Shown one piece after another: positions 46,801 through 61,800 of a stretch of DNA of 64,000 nt (position 1 is the first letter of the stretch; every line of letters begins with the position of its first letter). The notes under the pieces were generated by a model, which did no database searches, was not told the origin of the DNA, and worked only from the letters and a program-made list of their open reading frames with translations. Source of the DNA: Phallusia mammillata (lineage: Eukaryota > Chordata > Ascidiacea > Phlebobranchia > Ascidiidae); the NCBI GenBank assembly GCA_003260075.1, contig QLIY01000309.1:62001-126000 (forward strand). The letters are read 5' to 3'. Position numbers and translations under genes: made by a program.

Positions 46801-49800
46801 TAAATTTAGTCACAGTCAGCGTTTTCAACATATTCTATGACACTTCACAGATTATTGTCACACAAAAAAACTAGCCATACAGCTTTTTATTGGTATCATA
46901 ACTAACAAATTTAACAACCACATTACATTGGTTTCAGAACTTGTTCATTTAAACATCTTTCTTGAATTTTTGTGTACAGACTATTAATTGTATTTTAGTT
47001 TCTTAACTGCTATAATTGCTGCTTGCTGGCAAATAGCTTATAATTCCTTTTTTAAGTGCAAAACGCCTTCAAGCTTTAAAATTTACAACACTCTCACTTA
47101 AATTTAAACCATATTATTAAATCTTGTGCTTCCTTTTTCCAACCAAAATGAATCATGAAGTTATAGTTTGGGCATGATAATTGATAGCTTCTTCCTTAAT
47201 CCCAAATGATAACTAAGAAACTGTTTTTCTATTTAGTACTAGCACTGCAAGTGCAAGTCTTTTGGAAATATTGGTGTTCCTCAGAAAAATTGGCATCTTT
47301 TTCAGTGTTAAAAAGAACTGTTTTGCCTTTGAAGGAATCATGGAAACAGCAAAAAGGATTTTTCATCCTAGTAATTTAACTTGTCAAAACATCATCTCTA
47401 GATTAATTATTTTCAAAGTAATCATGAACATCAGATCTACAGAAACATTTTCATTTGAGTAACTAGCTTTTCTTTGTCAACAATAGGATGTGCTTGGTGT
47501 CACTACTATCTTGTCTGTAGAATGTTCATTCTTAAGAAACACTTCCTGTGAAGCAATTTAGCAGCTACTGTTTAGACAAACAGTACATGTCCATTATATC
47601 AATACACATGATTGCACTTGGTTGCAAATACTGTCCACATGGTGTGTTAAGAAATCCACACTTTAAATTGTCTTCATCCTTTTTTTGTCTTCATTTCAAA
47701 ATTCCTGTTGCTTGCAGTTGTTTGTTCTGCATTTGATATTGCCTGAATTTCAGTGAGGCATTTAACTTCACAGTCACAAATTTAATTTTTCTTTGGTAGC
47801 ATAATAGGAACTAAAACTGAGTATTTCTTGTTGTTGCTTATTCCTGCATGACATTGGAGTAGCAGATGTTTTGTCCCATACTTTCATAAATCTTTTTAAT
47901 TCAGTTATTTATTATAAAGGTTAATTGTGACTTTTGAAGGTGTTAGATGACCTTTTTTTCTTTTTCAAGGTGTTAGATACACTTATTTAATTCAATGATA
48001 ACTGTAAAAACTGAAACCCACTTACAGTCATCTTAAAAAGTCACGACTAACAGTCAAACAATAAATTTAATGATAGCAAAATAATTATTTAACTGCACTC
48101 ACTGTCGAACTTAAAAACACAGTACACGGGTTTGGCTTTGGAGCTCACTGACGCGAAGCAGACAACACAACTAGCGCTACGTCACGGGAGGGGCTGCGCG
48201 AGCCACAGCCCCCTCTCGCCTATTTCGCCCGGCATGTAGCTTTTCCAAGTGCGCATGCGCACAACTGAAAACGTCATGAAACGTCACGAAACTGGAGCTG
48301 CAGCTCCGCCATAGATAACATATTATTATTTTTTCAAAATTTTTTTTTTAAATAATACAAAATTTTTATTAATTTTATTTTAATAAAATGCCGATTAATG
48401 CCATAAAAGTTATTCTTAGTATACACTGATCAAACATAAAAACTATATGTAAAGATTGTTTTGTATAACAACTTGGAATAGGAATGTCAAGTAAAAATAC
48501 TGGGGGTGCTGCAGCTCCGCAGCACCCTCGCACGAGCCGCCCCTGCTGCCAAATAAAACTTATTGTTGGTCTGTCAAATAGACGGAACGTTGCTATAAAT
48601 CTTCACGAATTTTCAAAACTATTTGGGGATATAAAAGTTTCGGGGCCATATGTCTCAAGCGCTCCGTTAAAGCAAACTTTATGTTTGCGCAGAACACACT
48701 TGGCCCAATTTTTCTGTAGAAGTTTAAGTAAGGAAACAAGTGCATTTAGTTAAATCATAAATCACAAAGCAAAGCAGACTTAATAACTTTACAATAACTT
48801 TTATGGTCTATTACTCTGTTGTGTGGCTCAGACAAAGAAACGTGTTGACACATTGTTGCAAAATATGCGCTAAAGGTATTCGTTGTTTCGAAACCACGCA
48901 GTGTTCTGGAAATGGCATATTGCAACTTTTTACGTAACTAACTTTTTCAGGTTATGCCCACATACTCAGTGCTGGATTAACCATTAGGCCAATTAGGCAC
49001 GTGCCTACAGGCCAGTCAAAAATCCAGGCCACTTTAATTGCAAAAACGCGCAAAGTTGTTATTATTTAGGCATATGACTAAGTTTTTGCACGGTACCCTG
49101 TGTTATAGTTGCAACAACGATCTTTGTGACAATGATTTGGCAACACTGATAATCTTAATTTTTTAGTTGGCAACCCTGATTTTTGGGCCACTTATAAAAT
49201 TGCCTGCAGGCCAGAAGACCCTTAATCCGGCACTGCACATACTCCTGTTATTTGAAAAACAGTAATGTTAATCAAGCTATAACAAACTTGAGTTTCAGTA
49301 TAATGTATTCTGATACGTTGATGATAAATTCCTATACGTTGTGCGTTAAAATTCGAACTTCCCAAAAGCGTATCTAAACCATTGTTCAGTTGAACGGTAC
49401 TGCGACACACGAATAAAAAAACACTTACACTTTCCAACAACGTTTTACGCTACCCTATCTCTTACTACTAAACAAAATTTTGTTTTAGAGGACAAAACCT
49501 GCCCGACCACTGAGTCCATGACAAACATCAATACCCTGCGCGGAAGTATGAAGTATTCAACCAACGACGGGTTTCTTACTACAATCCAGTCCGCCTTCCA
49601 CAGCTCGCAACGGGATCGCTTGTGGAGCGTTACCAAGTGCGCTTTGCCTAGGGTTTCGTCATTGACGTGCTATACCACCGGTTACATAAACAACTACGAA
49701 GCTTCCATTAATTTTGATTGTGTTAACACTTATGGTCCGCAGTTTGCGTTGAGTGGTATGGAGAGCGCTTTTCATACTAGTTACAACGATCGAAGATGGA

Positions 49801-52800
49801 AATTTACTTGCTGTAGGCTGCCTGACACAAAGATGTTATCCAACTGCGGTAAAACGGCGTTGCAAGGTTACCGTGAAGATATATCTTGGACAGCGGAGGC
49901 TTCGAGTCAGGATATGACCATGGTGGCAACTGGAATGTCGTCTACTTTTGATAGGAGTTCCGATGATAGACAGTGGTCGGTTCGCTATTGTCAAATCCTC
50001 AGCGATCAGTTGCCCATCAGCCAGATGAGTGACTCGCCAAATACGAATCGAGCGTGGAATGGTAACCTCACAAACAGCGCGAGCTCGTGGACACCGGGAA
50101 ACGGGCAAAACAAGCGTTTGACGTTTACCTTTGCCAACGGACCTCAGTACGTCACAGGCGTATCAACACGGGGAAACCCTAACGGCAACCAGTTTGTCAC
50201 CACATACGAACTGGAGTTCAATCTGGACAACAGGAGCACGGAAAAGGGACAGGAAACCAACAGTGGAGGTATTTACGTCTACAAACGCTTTCGAAGTGTA
50301 GTCACCGGGCACCAGTTCACAGCTAACAGTAATAGTGACCGGTTGGTATACGTCAAGTTACCATATCCCATACTTGCCCATTCTGTCAGCATTAAACCCA
50401 CCGCTTGGAGTTCGGGCATCGCACTGGCGGCGGCAATTCATGGATACTCACCCGGCAAAGCTGTTCAAGACACCCTGCAGACACGCCCTGGTGGGTTGTG
50501 CTCGCAAAATGGCGCCAGCGAATTCGATATAGGCGAGTACGGCGGTCCTGGAATAGCGCTTACAATTGACCACTTGAGCGCAAACATTTACATCGACAAC
50601 ATGGGCCTAATGCCGAACATCCCACTCAAGCAAATGACTGACGAATCCCCTTGCGATGTGTTTGCCACGGAAGAATCTGGAGCCGTAGCCTGGATGATAG
50701 GAGATCCACTTTCCACCGACAACTCTCCTTCCTGGTCCGACACTTCGGTACTATCAACTTTAACCAAAACCGATCGAATTCAAACAGCAGTAGGAGGACA
50801 GCTTATCATTAAACCAACATCAAGCTCTCTACGAATCGAAGCAACAGAATGCCTTGGCGACGACTCAACTGCTATCCATGTCATCGGTGGCACTCGTTTC
50901 GTCAGTGGCGGACTTGTTACTTCATCGATGTTTGTGCAGGGACCGTCGTCAACAGTGACATCATCAGTTCTTGAATTTGACGTCGAGGCCAATATTATCG
51001 AGAGAACTCTTGTCATATACGGGCAACTTGTGACCCACACAACATCGGAACTTACCTATGGGAGTAGAAGTCAATCCACAATGTCAGTTTTCAATAGCGA
51101 TACAACCGAGAGTGCTTTCCAGATTAATAAGCTGACTGTTGCTGATTCGTCGCATGTCGTGTTCTATCCCAAAGAGCCAGTGTATGACCCATCAAGTGGC
51201 GATGACCAGGCACCGAGGCCGCGTTTCCAGGGCACAGCCTGCGGAGGAAAATTTCTCCAACTGACAGACAGCTTGTCACAGCTGACAGTCAACGGAGGTG
51301 GCTCTGTTAAGTCTCCTTGCGGTTGTACCTTTCAGGATGAAAGTGATGTAGTGTTAGATGGTTCTGTCGAATGTGGACCGGTTCAATACTCACCGGCGGA
51401 GGGCGCCCTCAAAGAACTTCACATAAACTCGAACGGAAAGTTTAAAATGTTTGCCACCAGCGAGCACCACATCTTACGTACTCACGTGGATATTGACAAC
51501 GCTGGGGAGCTCACAATTTTTGCAAAACCCGGCGGTAATAACGCTTCGTGGCAAGGGTCTTCCACCTTCAACGTCTCGTGCAAGGAGTTTATTATACGGG
51601 AGGGCGGATCCTTTACGTGGCTGACATCAGACACAACACAAAAACGAGAGTTATCGATTTCTTCTGAAACCTTTGTAGATGTGGATGGTTTGTTGTCTGC
51701 TGGCAATAACATGACAAGCACAACCTTTGCTCTCGCCCCGCCGCTGGATCGATTCCGGATCGGCCCACACGGAAGTTCTATCCTGACCCTCGACCGAGCA
51801 CTTCTGGCCGACGAGTTTCTGATTGAAGGTTCTTTGCAATTCCGTAACCACATAACAGTGGGTGGCAAGTACGATGGAAGAGCACGTCAGTTTGAGGTTC
51901 GAGGACCTTCTGGGATTTTGCGTACAGCTACCGAACCTAGTGAAAATGGACTTAGCCACACCACACTTTACGCCGATTACGTTACCATAAGTGGAGAGCT
52001 TACCACAACCAAGTTTACACCCGGCGACCCTGGATGGATATCGCTGATTGTGCAATCAGGTGGCATCTTTGCATTTCAATCTCTTGACCCTTGTCCGGCT
52101 CAAAACACGTCGACGTTGTTCTGTGGGGACAGCGTTTTTCTTGGCGGTACAGTTACTGTTAATGGCATCATTGGATTCAAGAGCAGAGAGACGAGCGCCA
52201 ACAAACGGTCAGATTCCTTCGTAGTGGGACCTGATGGTGTTGTTAAATTTATCCCACCGAACAATGTAACGACTTGCGCTGTCCAATTCTTTTCAATCAA
52301 GGCAGTTGATGTGACAGTTGGTGGATTGTTTGAAGCTTCAACCTTGGACATCACACCGGCATGGGACAGGTTGACCGTTGAAGATGGAGGTGTGTTTAAG
52401 ATGACGCCCCAGACAGTGTACAAAATCGACCAAGTTACAGTTAACGGCCATTGGTTGATACCCACCCCCATCATCTTGCGTGGAAGTCTAAAATCTCTAA
52501 CAGGAAACTTGATTGTCGGACCAAATGGCATTTTCCGGATGGACGATGAGAACTACTTAAATTCTCCTAACGAATGGACACGAGAGTCGATCATCAATGC
52601 ACATGAGGTTGTCGTCAACGGGCTTATGCACGGTGGAATGATTTCCACCGCCTTAGTTGAAGAACAGGATCAAGACAGGGGCGACAATCTTACCTCAGTC
52701 GGACAAGAGGTCAACCAGAACGGCTGGGACGCTCTACTTATAGGAAGTGAAGGCAGTTTGCAGTTCAGACTCTCTGCCGGTTCTGAGGGAAATTTCCCAA

Positions 52801-55800
52801 TTGACAATATCACATGCAATGGAAGTCTGATGATTTTCGACAACGTGGCAATCGTGGGCAAAGCGACGACCATGGTGAAGAGCATTTATATAGGGGCGGG
52901 TGGAAACTTTACCCTTGGGGCTCTACCTGATCGGCCGCAGAACGCGACATTGGGCAACAACATGATCTATGCGAAAATAGTGGAAGTGTATGGTGGTCTG
53001 TTCAATAGTTCTGACATACCGCTATCTCTCAAGTGGGGTTGGTCGGATATGAGAATTCGAGCTGGAGGAAGAGCGCTCATTCTTCCGTTTAGGACGGATG
53101 AGGACCCTGATAGAGGAAACTTTCCTGTCAACCATATGATAGTGGATGGAACTAACAGTTTGGTAAGCTTATTGAAGATAAAAATTAATCAAAAGAAATT
53201 GTAGCTAAAACATTCTTTTGTTTGTTGCTTACGAGCCCTACGAAGTTGTCTCTTTTGTCGATACTACTGCAATTAATTAACCTATGATATATTTACCGTA
53301 TATTCACACTGTCCCTTTGGTGTTGTGTGATGTTTCACTAGTATATTTATGACACTTAAAAATATTTTTCTATATTTCAGTTGCGTTTCTACGATCACGT
53401 GACCCTGAAAGGACGCAACCGGACCGCATTGGTGGACCTGACGGTGTCTAACGGCGCCCAGATGTATCTCGTACGGGACACAAGCGATCTCTGCCAGATC
53501 AACAATACTTGCGCCTACTCGAAGTTGTATTCAGAAACCGTGGACGTGCTTGGAGGAAGGTTGGACACCGGATATCTGGACAACGGAGCAGGGTGGGACG
53601 TTCAAGTGGACAATGGAGGCTTGGTCAGTATAATGTCAGCACAACAGATCAACAACGCGCTGCGCTTCGATCAATTTCTTGTTAGAGGTGGGTGGCGCTT
53701 TTTACTTTTATTTTTTGATTGGGCAACACAAATTCAAATGCTGTTTATTATTTCGTTGTCGCAAATTTGGCTTGAAAAGAAATGGTCCAACAACAAAATT
53801 ATGAGAGAACACATACAGAGTAACTACGTATGCACCAATTACCATATCTCCAACAGTTGGTATTTGACTAGTGGGCTACATATAGTCCTCCTTAATGTAA
53901 AATTATGAACACCGACTTGAATCAAGGCAAGGTTGAAGTAGTTGAAACATTAAACCAATAAAATAAATTACAGTGTAAATAAAATTGGGCCGTATTTTTT
54001 TAAAGGTTCCTCAACTTTCGAGATTCGTAACTGGGTTGACTTATATGGATCAAAAAGCGAGAAGATATCAAAACTCGAAGTCGGAGCTGGTTCCACTTTG
54101 CAACTCGATTCTGACAACTTAGCTGATACGAGACAGAAACAAGATGGCGTCTGTCCTCTTCATTGCAATACACCGAGTTTGTTAAAAGTAGCGGTGGCAC
54201 TTTTGGCCGGGAATGTTCGAACTCCAGCGCTCGTTGCAAATGCTTTTTCGGTGTCAGTTCCATCTACCGGTGAGATTGACCTCAATTACGGAGGGCAAGT
54301 TGCTGGCTGCGGAGAAGGTAAAGTTGTTGTAACTAAAATTTGGAACAGTGTTTTGTTCCTTAGCAATGATTAATGATGGCTTGAACGTATTATTCTGTTT
54401 TTTTCTAAATAAGTACGTTTGTTTGACAAAAAAAGTTTTCAGTTTTTTAAATGTCAACAAAAAGACTAGTAAACCACTTTGCGTCCGAACTATCTATAAT
54501 ATTTTTTAAGTTTAAAGCGCAACAAGGTTTTAACAAGACTTACATTTGCTTGTAAAAATACAATAATTTTGCTACAAGTTTTTTATCCCTGTCTAAATAG
54601 ATTTTACTATTTTAGGTTCTGGCCCTTCCTATTCATCTGGTTCGCCTGGAGCCAGTCACGGTGGTAGAGGAGGTCGGTACGTAAACAGCGGAGCGCCGTT
54701 GCCACAGCAACCCTACGGATACGTTTACGCGATTGGATCTTGTGGAAGCGGAGGAGGAAGTGCAACTTCTTCATCACTAGGTGGCCGCGGTGGTGGAAGA
54801 CTGGAACTCAACATCACTAACGATCTTACCCTCAATGGAAATGTGTTTGTCAATGGAGACTCGGCCAAAGTATAATGTGATGTTTTGTAATAAAGGTTTT
54901 TTGGGCGACAGACTGGTTCTTCATTCAAACCATGGCCACACGTTCAGCGGTTTTTAGGCCTAGAATTTTTACGAATCGGTCTACTTTAGTTTTTCGAATG
55001 CAAGTGGTCTGGCTTAACCATAACAAATGTCCCATTCTACCCGTTTGCTTGCGTTAGGTCTATACATTTAAACAGAATGTAAATTAATTCGTTTAAATAA
55101 AAAGAAACAATTAAGTAGATACGCGTGTAACCGGAATCTCAAGTAATTTGCATGAATGAAAAAAAGTACTTTTATCCGGAATTTTAAATGATTTATTTAA
55201 ATGAAAGAAAAACATAACTTGTTATAAGATGAACAGAAATTTTGGGTGAATCGTTTAAAACAAAAACATTGTCCTTCTAGGGTTCACATTCTGGTGGTGG
55301 AAGCGGTGGTTCAATTTGGATCAAAACGTTCGAGTTATCAGGCTCCGGCAAAATGTCTGCTAATGGCGGTGTTGGAAACTCAAACGGAGGTGGTGGATCT
55401 GGTGGAAGAATCGTCATTTATGCGGATAGCGGGGATTTCAGGACAGGGCACATCAGCAATAAAGGTTTGAACTCTGAAACAAACAAAAGACCGTTTCTCG
55501 TTGAGATAAATATGACTAAAATATTCTGCAAAAATGAGGGGAGGCAAAAAGTTTTTTTGAAAGTGACGTTGGAAAGTTTGAAAACACCCGAGTGTTTGAG
55601 ACCAAAAAGGATTTTTTAATATTTTTAGTGGGCATGGTCCTTTTTATCATGACTGCGCTAATGTCCTGTAACGTTTTCAATCAAAAATCTTGTTTCATAC
55701 CTAGAGTTTTATATACATGGTTACAGTTCAATGGAGTATGTACAGCAATTCTAAAAAATCCTAAAGTTGTTTTCGGATTCGTTTCGTACCGAGTTAGTTT

Positions 55801-58800
55801 TCGGATTTTCCTTCTGTTTGCAACTTCTTTATTATTGTGTAGGTGGCGCTGCTGGGAACGAAAACAGCGAACCTGGAGCGGCCGGTACCACATACTATGA
55901 AACGGAAACGGCCCGGATTTTGCGCGTCGACAACCAATGCCAAAAACCAGTTGTCACTATTCCGACAAGCACAAGGGCTAATGAAGAAAATTTCTACGAG
56001 TTTTACAACACAGGTGTGAAACACAATCATTTGTTTTCTATTCTATTTCTTATCGATTTTTTTGTGGATAAAATATTTGTTATTCAGGATAAAGTGTTGG
56101 ATTTGGACTAATAAAATATGCAATTTTGTTTAATTCTTTAGACAACTTCTCAGAAACATGCCTAGTAGAACGGTAGATAATATTATTAGTTTAAAACAAG
56201 TTAACGATATTGATTTTTTTCAGGCGCCGTCACCATCTTAAAGCATAAAACTGACGGAAATCCGCACGATTTTACTTTGATGGAAATTTACGGTGGTTCT
56301 CATTTAACACTTGAAGATGTGGTAGTTCCTTCGTCAGGCAATGAAACTGTTGAACCTGACCTTAAAAAGTCTGTGGTGACGGCTGGTCTTGTTGGTGATG
56401 ACACTGGTTTTGTGCATATTCCACCTTACGTTTCAATGCACTGGAAGAAGGTAGTTGTTTCGTTTTGTTGCAGCTGTTTAAGTTAAAAAAACAATTCGAT
56501 TTCTAATGTATCGTCTTTTTTCACATGTTCAAAACATACTTACGTTTTGAAAGCCTGCCTGATTGAGCAATTACATTTATGTCCGCAACGATACGGTTTT
56601 TCTACAATTGCGAGAAGAAAAAAACTTTTTTAATTGTCAACTAACGAAATATCTAAAAATATGAGTTTAATGATGAAAATAACGGTCAATGTAGACGTAA
56701 AAGGCGACATTCTTTATTGTTCAAACGTTTTGGCAGATGCTCATGCCAAAATAGATTATTAATATTACTATTTTCACTAAGGCATCAACGGGTGAAGGCG
56801 TGATACTGTGTGTATTGGTCTTGCATAAAATCTCGAACTTTTGGGTTTCTGCATTTTAGGTCGAGCGCTACAGCTTCGCAAACATGACTGTGATGCCAGT
56901 AATCTACGAAAAAGGTCTTTTTAAACTCCCGAGTGCTACAGTAGAATTTCGACCAGCCTTCCACGAATACAATTACAACAGGTATGGCTGGAATCTAACA
57001 ATATCTTAACTAACCTATAGGCTCTTTTCGACAAACTCAATTAAATATCAACCTCAATATTGTCTGTTACTTCAATGTACAGCTGGCATACAGTTGTAAA
57101 CAAAAGAATCTGGCTTTATTATCTTGTATTGTCTGTAACTTTTTATCAATTGTAACGTAATTGATGGGCCTATTCGCCTTTTATGAGTATAGACGCCCTT
57201 GCTTTTGCTCGTGCACTTTATACTGGGTAGAGCTGCTATAACAAGTTCTCACAACACCAAAAATTGCTAAATACAATCCTAATAGCCCTAACCGTCGGGA
57301 TTTGTGTACAAATTGCATTTGAAATATTTACGAATGCTCTTTGTGTCACCTAACGGTAATTAGCAAAATAATCTGGTGTAAGTTCTCGTGTTTTTAGATT
57401 TTACATTTCACTGACGATGGCAATTGTTTTGTCGAAACTTGTGCTTCATTGAATGTCTGCGTTTTTTTTTAGATCCCTGGCAATCTTGTTTTTATTGATA
57501 TGAATTACGATTGTAATACCTGTTTGTTGACTATGTAGCTCTGATTCTAAAAAAAAACATCATATCATATTAGGGCCTCTTATATTTTAATGTGACACCC
57601 ATCTCATAACAAGTATTTTTGCACAGTAAATCTTGCTCCCAATCTTTTCTGACTGGAACTCCTGGAAGTGGAACAAGACGATTTCCAATATGGGGAACAC
57701 TTGACTCTTATGATGCTCATCTTCTTGTAGCATCATGTAAGCAAAACATTTTCAAGGCCATCTATGCAAGCTTTACGTATTTTTGCATTGACCAATGTTA
57801 TGTGTGCTTTTCTTGCATTGACCAATGTTATGTGTGCTTGCAGATGCGACTCTCAGTTATCAACTGCCCCATATTCGAACCATAAATGCGGTCGGCGTCA
57901 CTATGCAAAACAAGGGTCATCTGGAATTGAACAGCCTGGATGGTCTTGAAAGCGATCTGTGGGTGGTGAAGGTAGGAAGATATTTTGTCGTACAAAAGTA
58001 TTTTAACGACTTTAATTGCCGCTTTTCCTGATAAAAACATTTAACTTAGTATCTTTATTTTATGTATACACCATGTTTGTATGTGCAGATGCGTAACGAC
58101 GACGGTACAGATTACCGAAGAGGTGAGCTGACCATTGAAGGCCATGGAACAATGACTGCTCGTTCGCTTTATATCAAAGCACAGTCGGTGACGATAGACG
58201 AAAATGCTTTACTGACTGCTAACGGCAAGGGAAATGTCGAGGGTACAGGTGTCGGATACGGTAAGTTCGTTAATGGAAATCGTGGAGAATAAAATGCCTG
58301 TTTGTGTATTTGGAGTTTTGTGAACATATTAAGTGCAATCCAAGTAAAAACGTTCCAATCACCCACAAAGTCTTTACTTCACCACATACATATTTAAGGT
58401 TTATGTTTTATTTTATCTGTCACGGCCGTACAGGTAACTATTTCTAACCTATATTGACTTTGCGTTGTTTATCAACGTTTCTTGTTGCTGAAACCGTCAC
58501 AGATTAGAAAAAAAGGACCTTCAATTAAACTTTGTTGTAGCAACTGGAAAAATTGCTGCCGGTGGAAGTTACGGTGGTCAGGGTGGCCGAACTGATGATT
58601 CTGATGCCAATGCGGGAATGACCTCGCCTACACAAAACGATCCTGTGTATGGAATCATTGCAAAACCAACCTTGTTCGGTTCTGGTGGATTGGGAAACCT
58701 TGGATATGGTGGAAGTACTGGTGGAGTGGGAGGAGGCTTCATCAATATTACTACATCTGTGCTAACAGTTGAAGGACTGTTGTCTGCTGATGGGTCTGGT

Positions 58801-61800
58801 TCCACTACTGGCAGTGGCGGAAGTGGAGGTAATATTTTGTTTGTCTAGTTTAGTGATTCTTAACATTTTTTGTACGTGTAATTTTGGTTTTCAGGACGTC
58901 ATTTTTTTGCGACGTCATAGTTAGCAATCTTTGTTTGTTTACGGGGTAACACTCATAAAAAGGTTAAAAACTACTGGTCTAGTTTTGCACCACTGCAAGG
59001 CCTCTGTTGATGTGTGAATTTACATCTAACCTGTAGTTTTTACCAACCCTATTAAATCTTGTTAGTCATTCTTTAAAACATTACATTTGTTATTTGTCAA
59101 CAAATCACCTTAAGCTTTGTGGCTGTAATCCCAATCATGAGTAAAAAACAGTGATTTTTTTATCTATGAAGTGCTGAAATCACTACCCAACAGTGAATTT
59201 TTATCCATAAAGTGCTGAATCACTACCATGTTATGCATGAGTGATTTCGGCGGGAGAAATTTTCTTTTGTTGCTGTTGGTTTACAGAAAAGAAGACAAAC
59301 CATTTTAAGCGTGCGTTTTAAAACGGTAAACTAATAACTAGATTCAAACACTACTGCTATGTACGTTTGTGATGTTAAAATTCAGTTATTCGTTTACTGA
59401 ATTGGCAGATAACCAGGTTTTTGCTGCTTTATTTGTTTATGTGATAAGTTGATTGAAAAGTCGTCATTTTCGCTACATTTTTTCAAAACTGCACAACTTT
59501 TACACTATAAATTTATTTCCTAACTTATAGGTAGTGTCTTCATTACCACCAGCTGGTTGGAAGGCCACGGCAAAATCACCAGCAACGGCGGAGCTGGTTC
59601 CTGCCAGGGTAAAGCGTCCAACACACTGACATGCGGTGGTGGAGGCGGTGGTAGGGTTGCTCTACATTTCGAGAACGATCTGCGATGGTGGAAGGGCGAA
59701 TTAAGCAGTTATGGTGGCTCTGGATCAGTTGGGTCTTCAGTCGGTGCTTACGGTGGCGCTGGAACTGTGCTGTACTCGTACAGATTGTTGAAAGCTGGCA
59801 TTGAAACTAACTGGTTGGATGTAAAGAACCAAAGAGGTATGTCAAATCTTGCGATAGTGTGTTTGTATAATTGTATGTAGACAACAATAACGTATCGATT
59901 TTATCTGACTTAACTTGCCGGTTTGGAGTTACAATTCTTGATAACATAGACCGGATAAGGTTCAATTAAGACAAAAGTTCAGGAAAAATAAACTGCATAA
60001 ACAATAGCTGGGCAAAACTGTTTTCAATACCCATCTTAACTTAATAAGTTAGGCTTAATTGGGGTGTTTAAAGGTTTCGAAATAATACTATAGACTTGTT
60101 AGCTGGAAACTGTTTTTATTACATATCGTGGTCAATGTGTTTTCAGGTGCACTAAGCAGCACATCGATTGAAGACGGACTAACCTCTCTAGCGCAAACCG
60201 CTTCGAGCAACGCGACCAACTCGAATAGCAGTCGCAAGCGCCGCAGCATCACCACTGGAGCGGAATCTTTTGGTTTCAACCGTGTGTCGGTGAGGAATGG
60301 AGCTCGCCTGGCCCTACGCCAAGACTACGTGCGACTCGACTCACGTCTTCTTATGTCGGGCGACCGAACAGGCTGGTTACATGTGAGATCAGGACAAACC
60401 ATCGTCATCGGTATGTATTGATTTGTACATATAGTTTCAAGGACACGAGATTAAAAGCAATTTCGTTACCAAAATATACAGATTACTTGTTAAAATCACT
60501 ATTTTTACCACAATAGAAAGTTTTTCAGACAATCTCTGACAATAACTCTCCTAGATATTTTTGAAGAAAAAAAATTCCCGTTGAAGTTGATTTGTTGCTG
60601 TGTGTGTGAAGCATAAAGGACCAAAATAATTGCAACAAAGCTTGGGGGCCTAAGTGTAAAATGTTTCCAGTTTCCTATTCTGCAACAAATCAAGTGCAAT
60701 GGCACATGCTTTTCAAAAATACCTTTTTTACTAGGTTTCATAAAATATTTTTTTAACAGTGAAGCAGTAGCGCCATTGCAGTTATTTGTCAATTTAAAGT
60801 CATTTCTGTGCACTAAACTAGCTTTCACTTTAATTTGTTACCATATTATTTCTCTAGGTGCATACAGCGATACCACTCCTTTCCAGTACGAAAAATTTAA
60901 ACGTATCGAATGGGGCGAGGTTCAAACGAATGTGTTTGTGCACGAGGGCGGAAGTCTATACCTGTCGCCCGATACCTCTTGTCGCGGTGTGAGAATAATT
61001 GTCATGGGAACCATCGCCGTCCGTGACTTTACCGTCGCAGCTGGATGCAAACTTCAACTTGGACCAACTGGAACGACGAAGATCCTTTCTTCCAGCAACG
61101 CTAACAGCACGAATCACGACACCACATCAGTAACGGGCATCTACAAGTTTGTATCGTTATCAATAGGCGACCAGGGAGAGGTTTCGGCTTTGGCTGGTTC
61201 CGCCGACTTGGAGAACAACGTTACGATTGTAGCCTTTGACACGATTCGTGTTTTCGGCGGTGGTTTACTGCATGCAGTTTCCGTGAAGCTTAAGGCTCAC
61301 AAGTTGATTGTTGACGACTTGGGTACGATTTCGGGCGACGCCAACTCTATTTCTTGCCACGGTGATCCACACACGACCACCACAGCGGACGATCTCCTCC
61401 TAACTGGTTCCGGAAAGAGCGGTTCTGGCGCGTCGGGCGCTGGACACGGAGGTCGCGGAGGGCGAGGCACAGGGCAATGGCACACAGGTGGAGCCTACGG
61501 TAGCATGTACGACCCAGAAACTCACGGATGCATTGGAGGTAGCGACGGGTCTTATTCCGGCGGTCGCGGTGGTGGAAACGTTGTTCTAAATGTAACCGGT
61601 GAGATGCAGATCGATGGACTGGTCACAGCCAATGGAGAAACTGCTACTGGAGGTTCAGCAGGTGGTGGAAGCGGAGGCAGCATCGTTATACATGTTAACA
61701 ATATGCGGGGGTACGGTGATATCACTGTTAACGGGGGTAGCGGTCATGCGTCTGGCAACAACATAGGAGGTGGTGGCGCTGCCGGTAGAATCGCTGTTTA

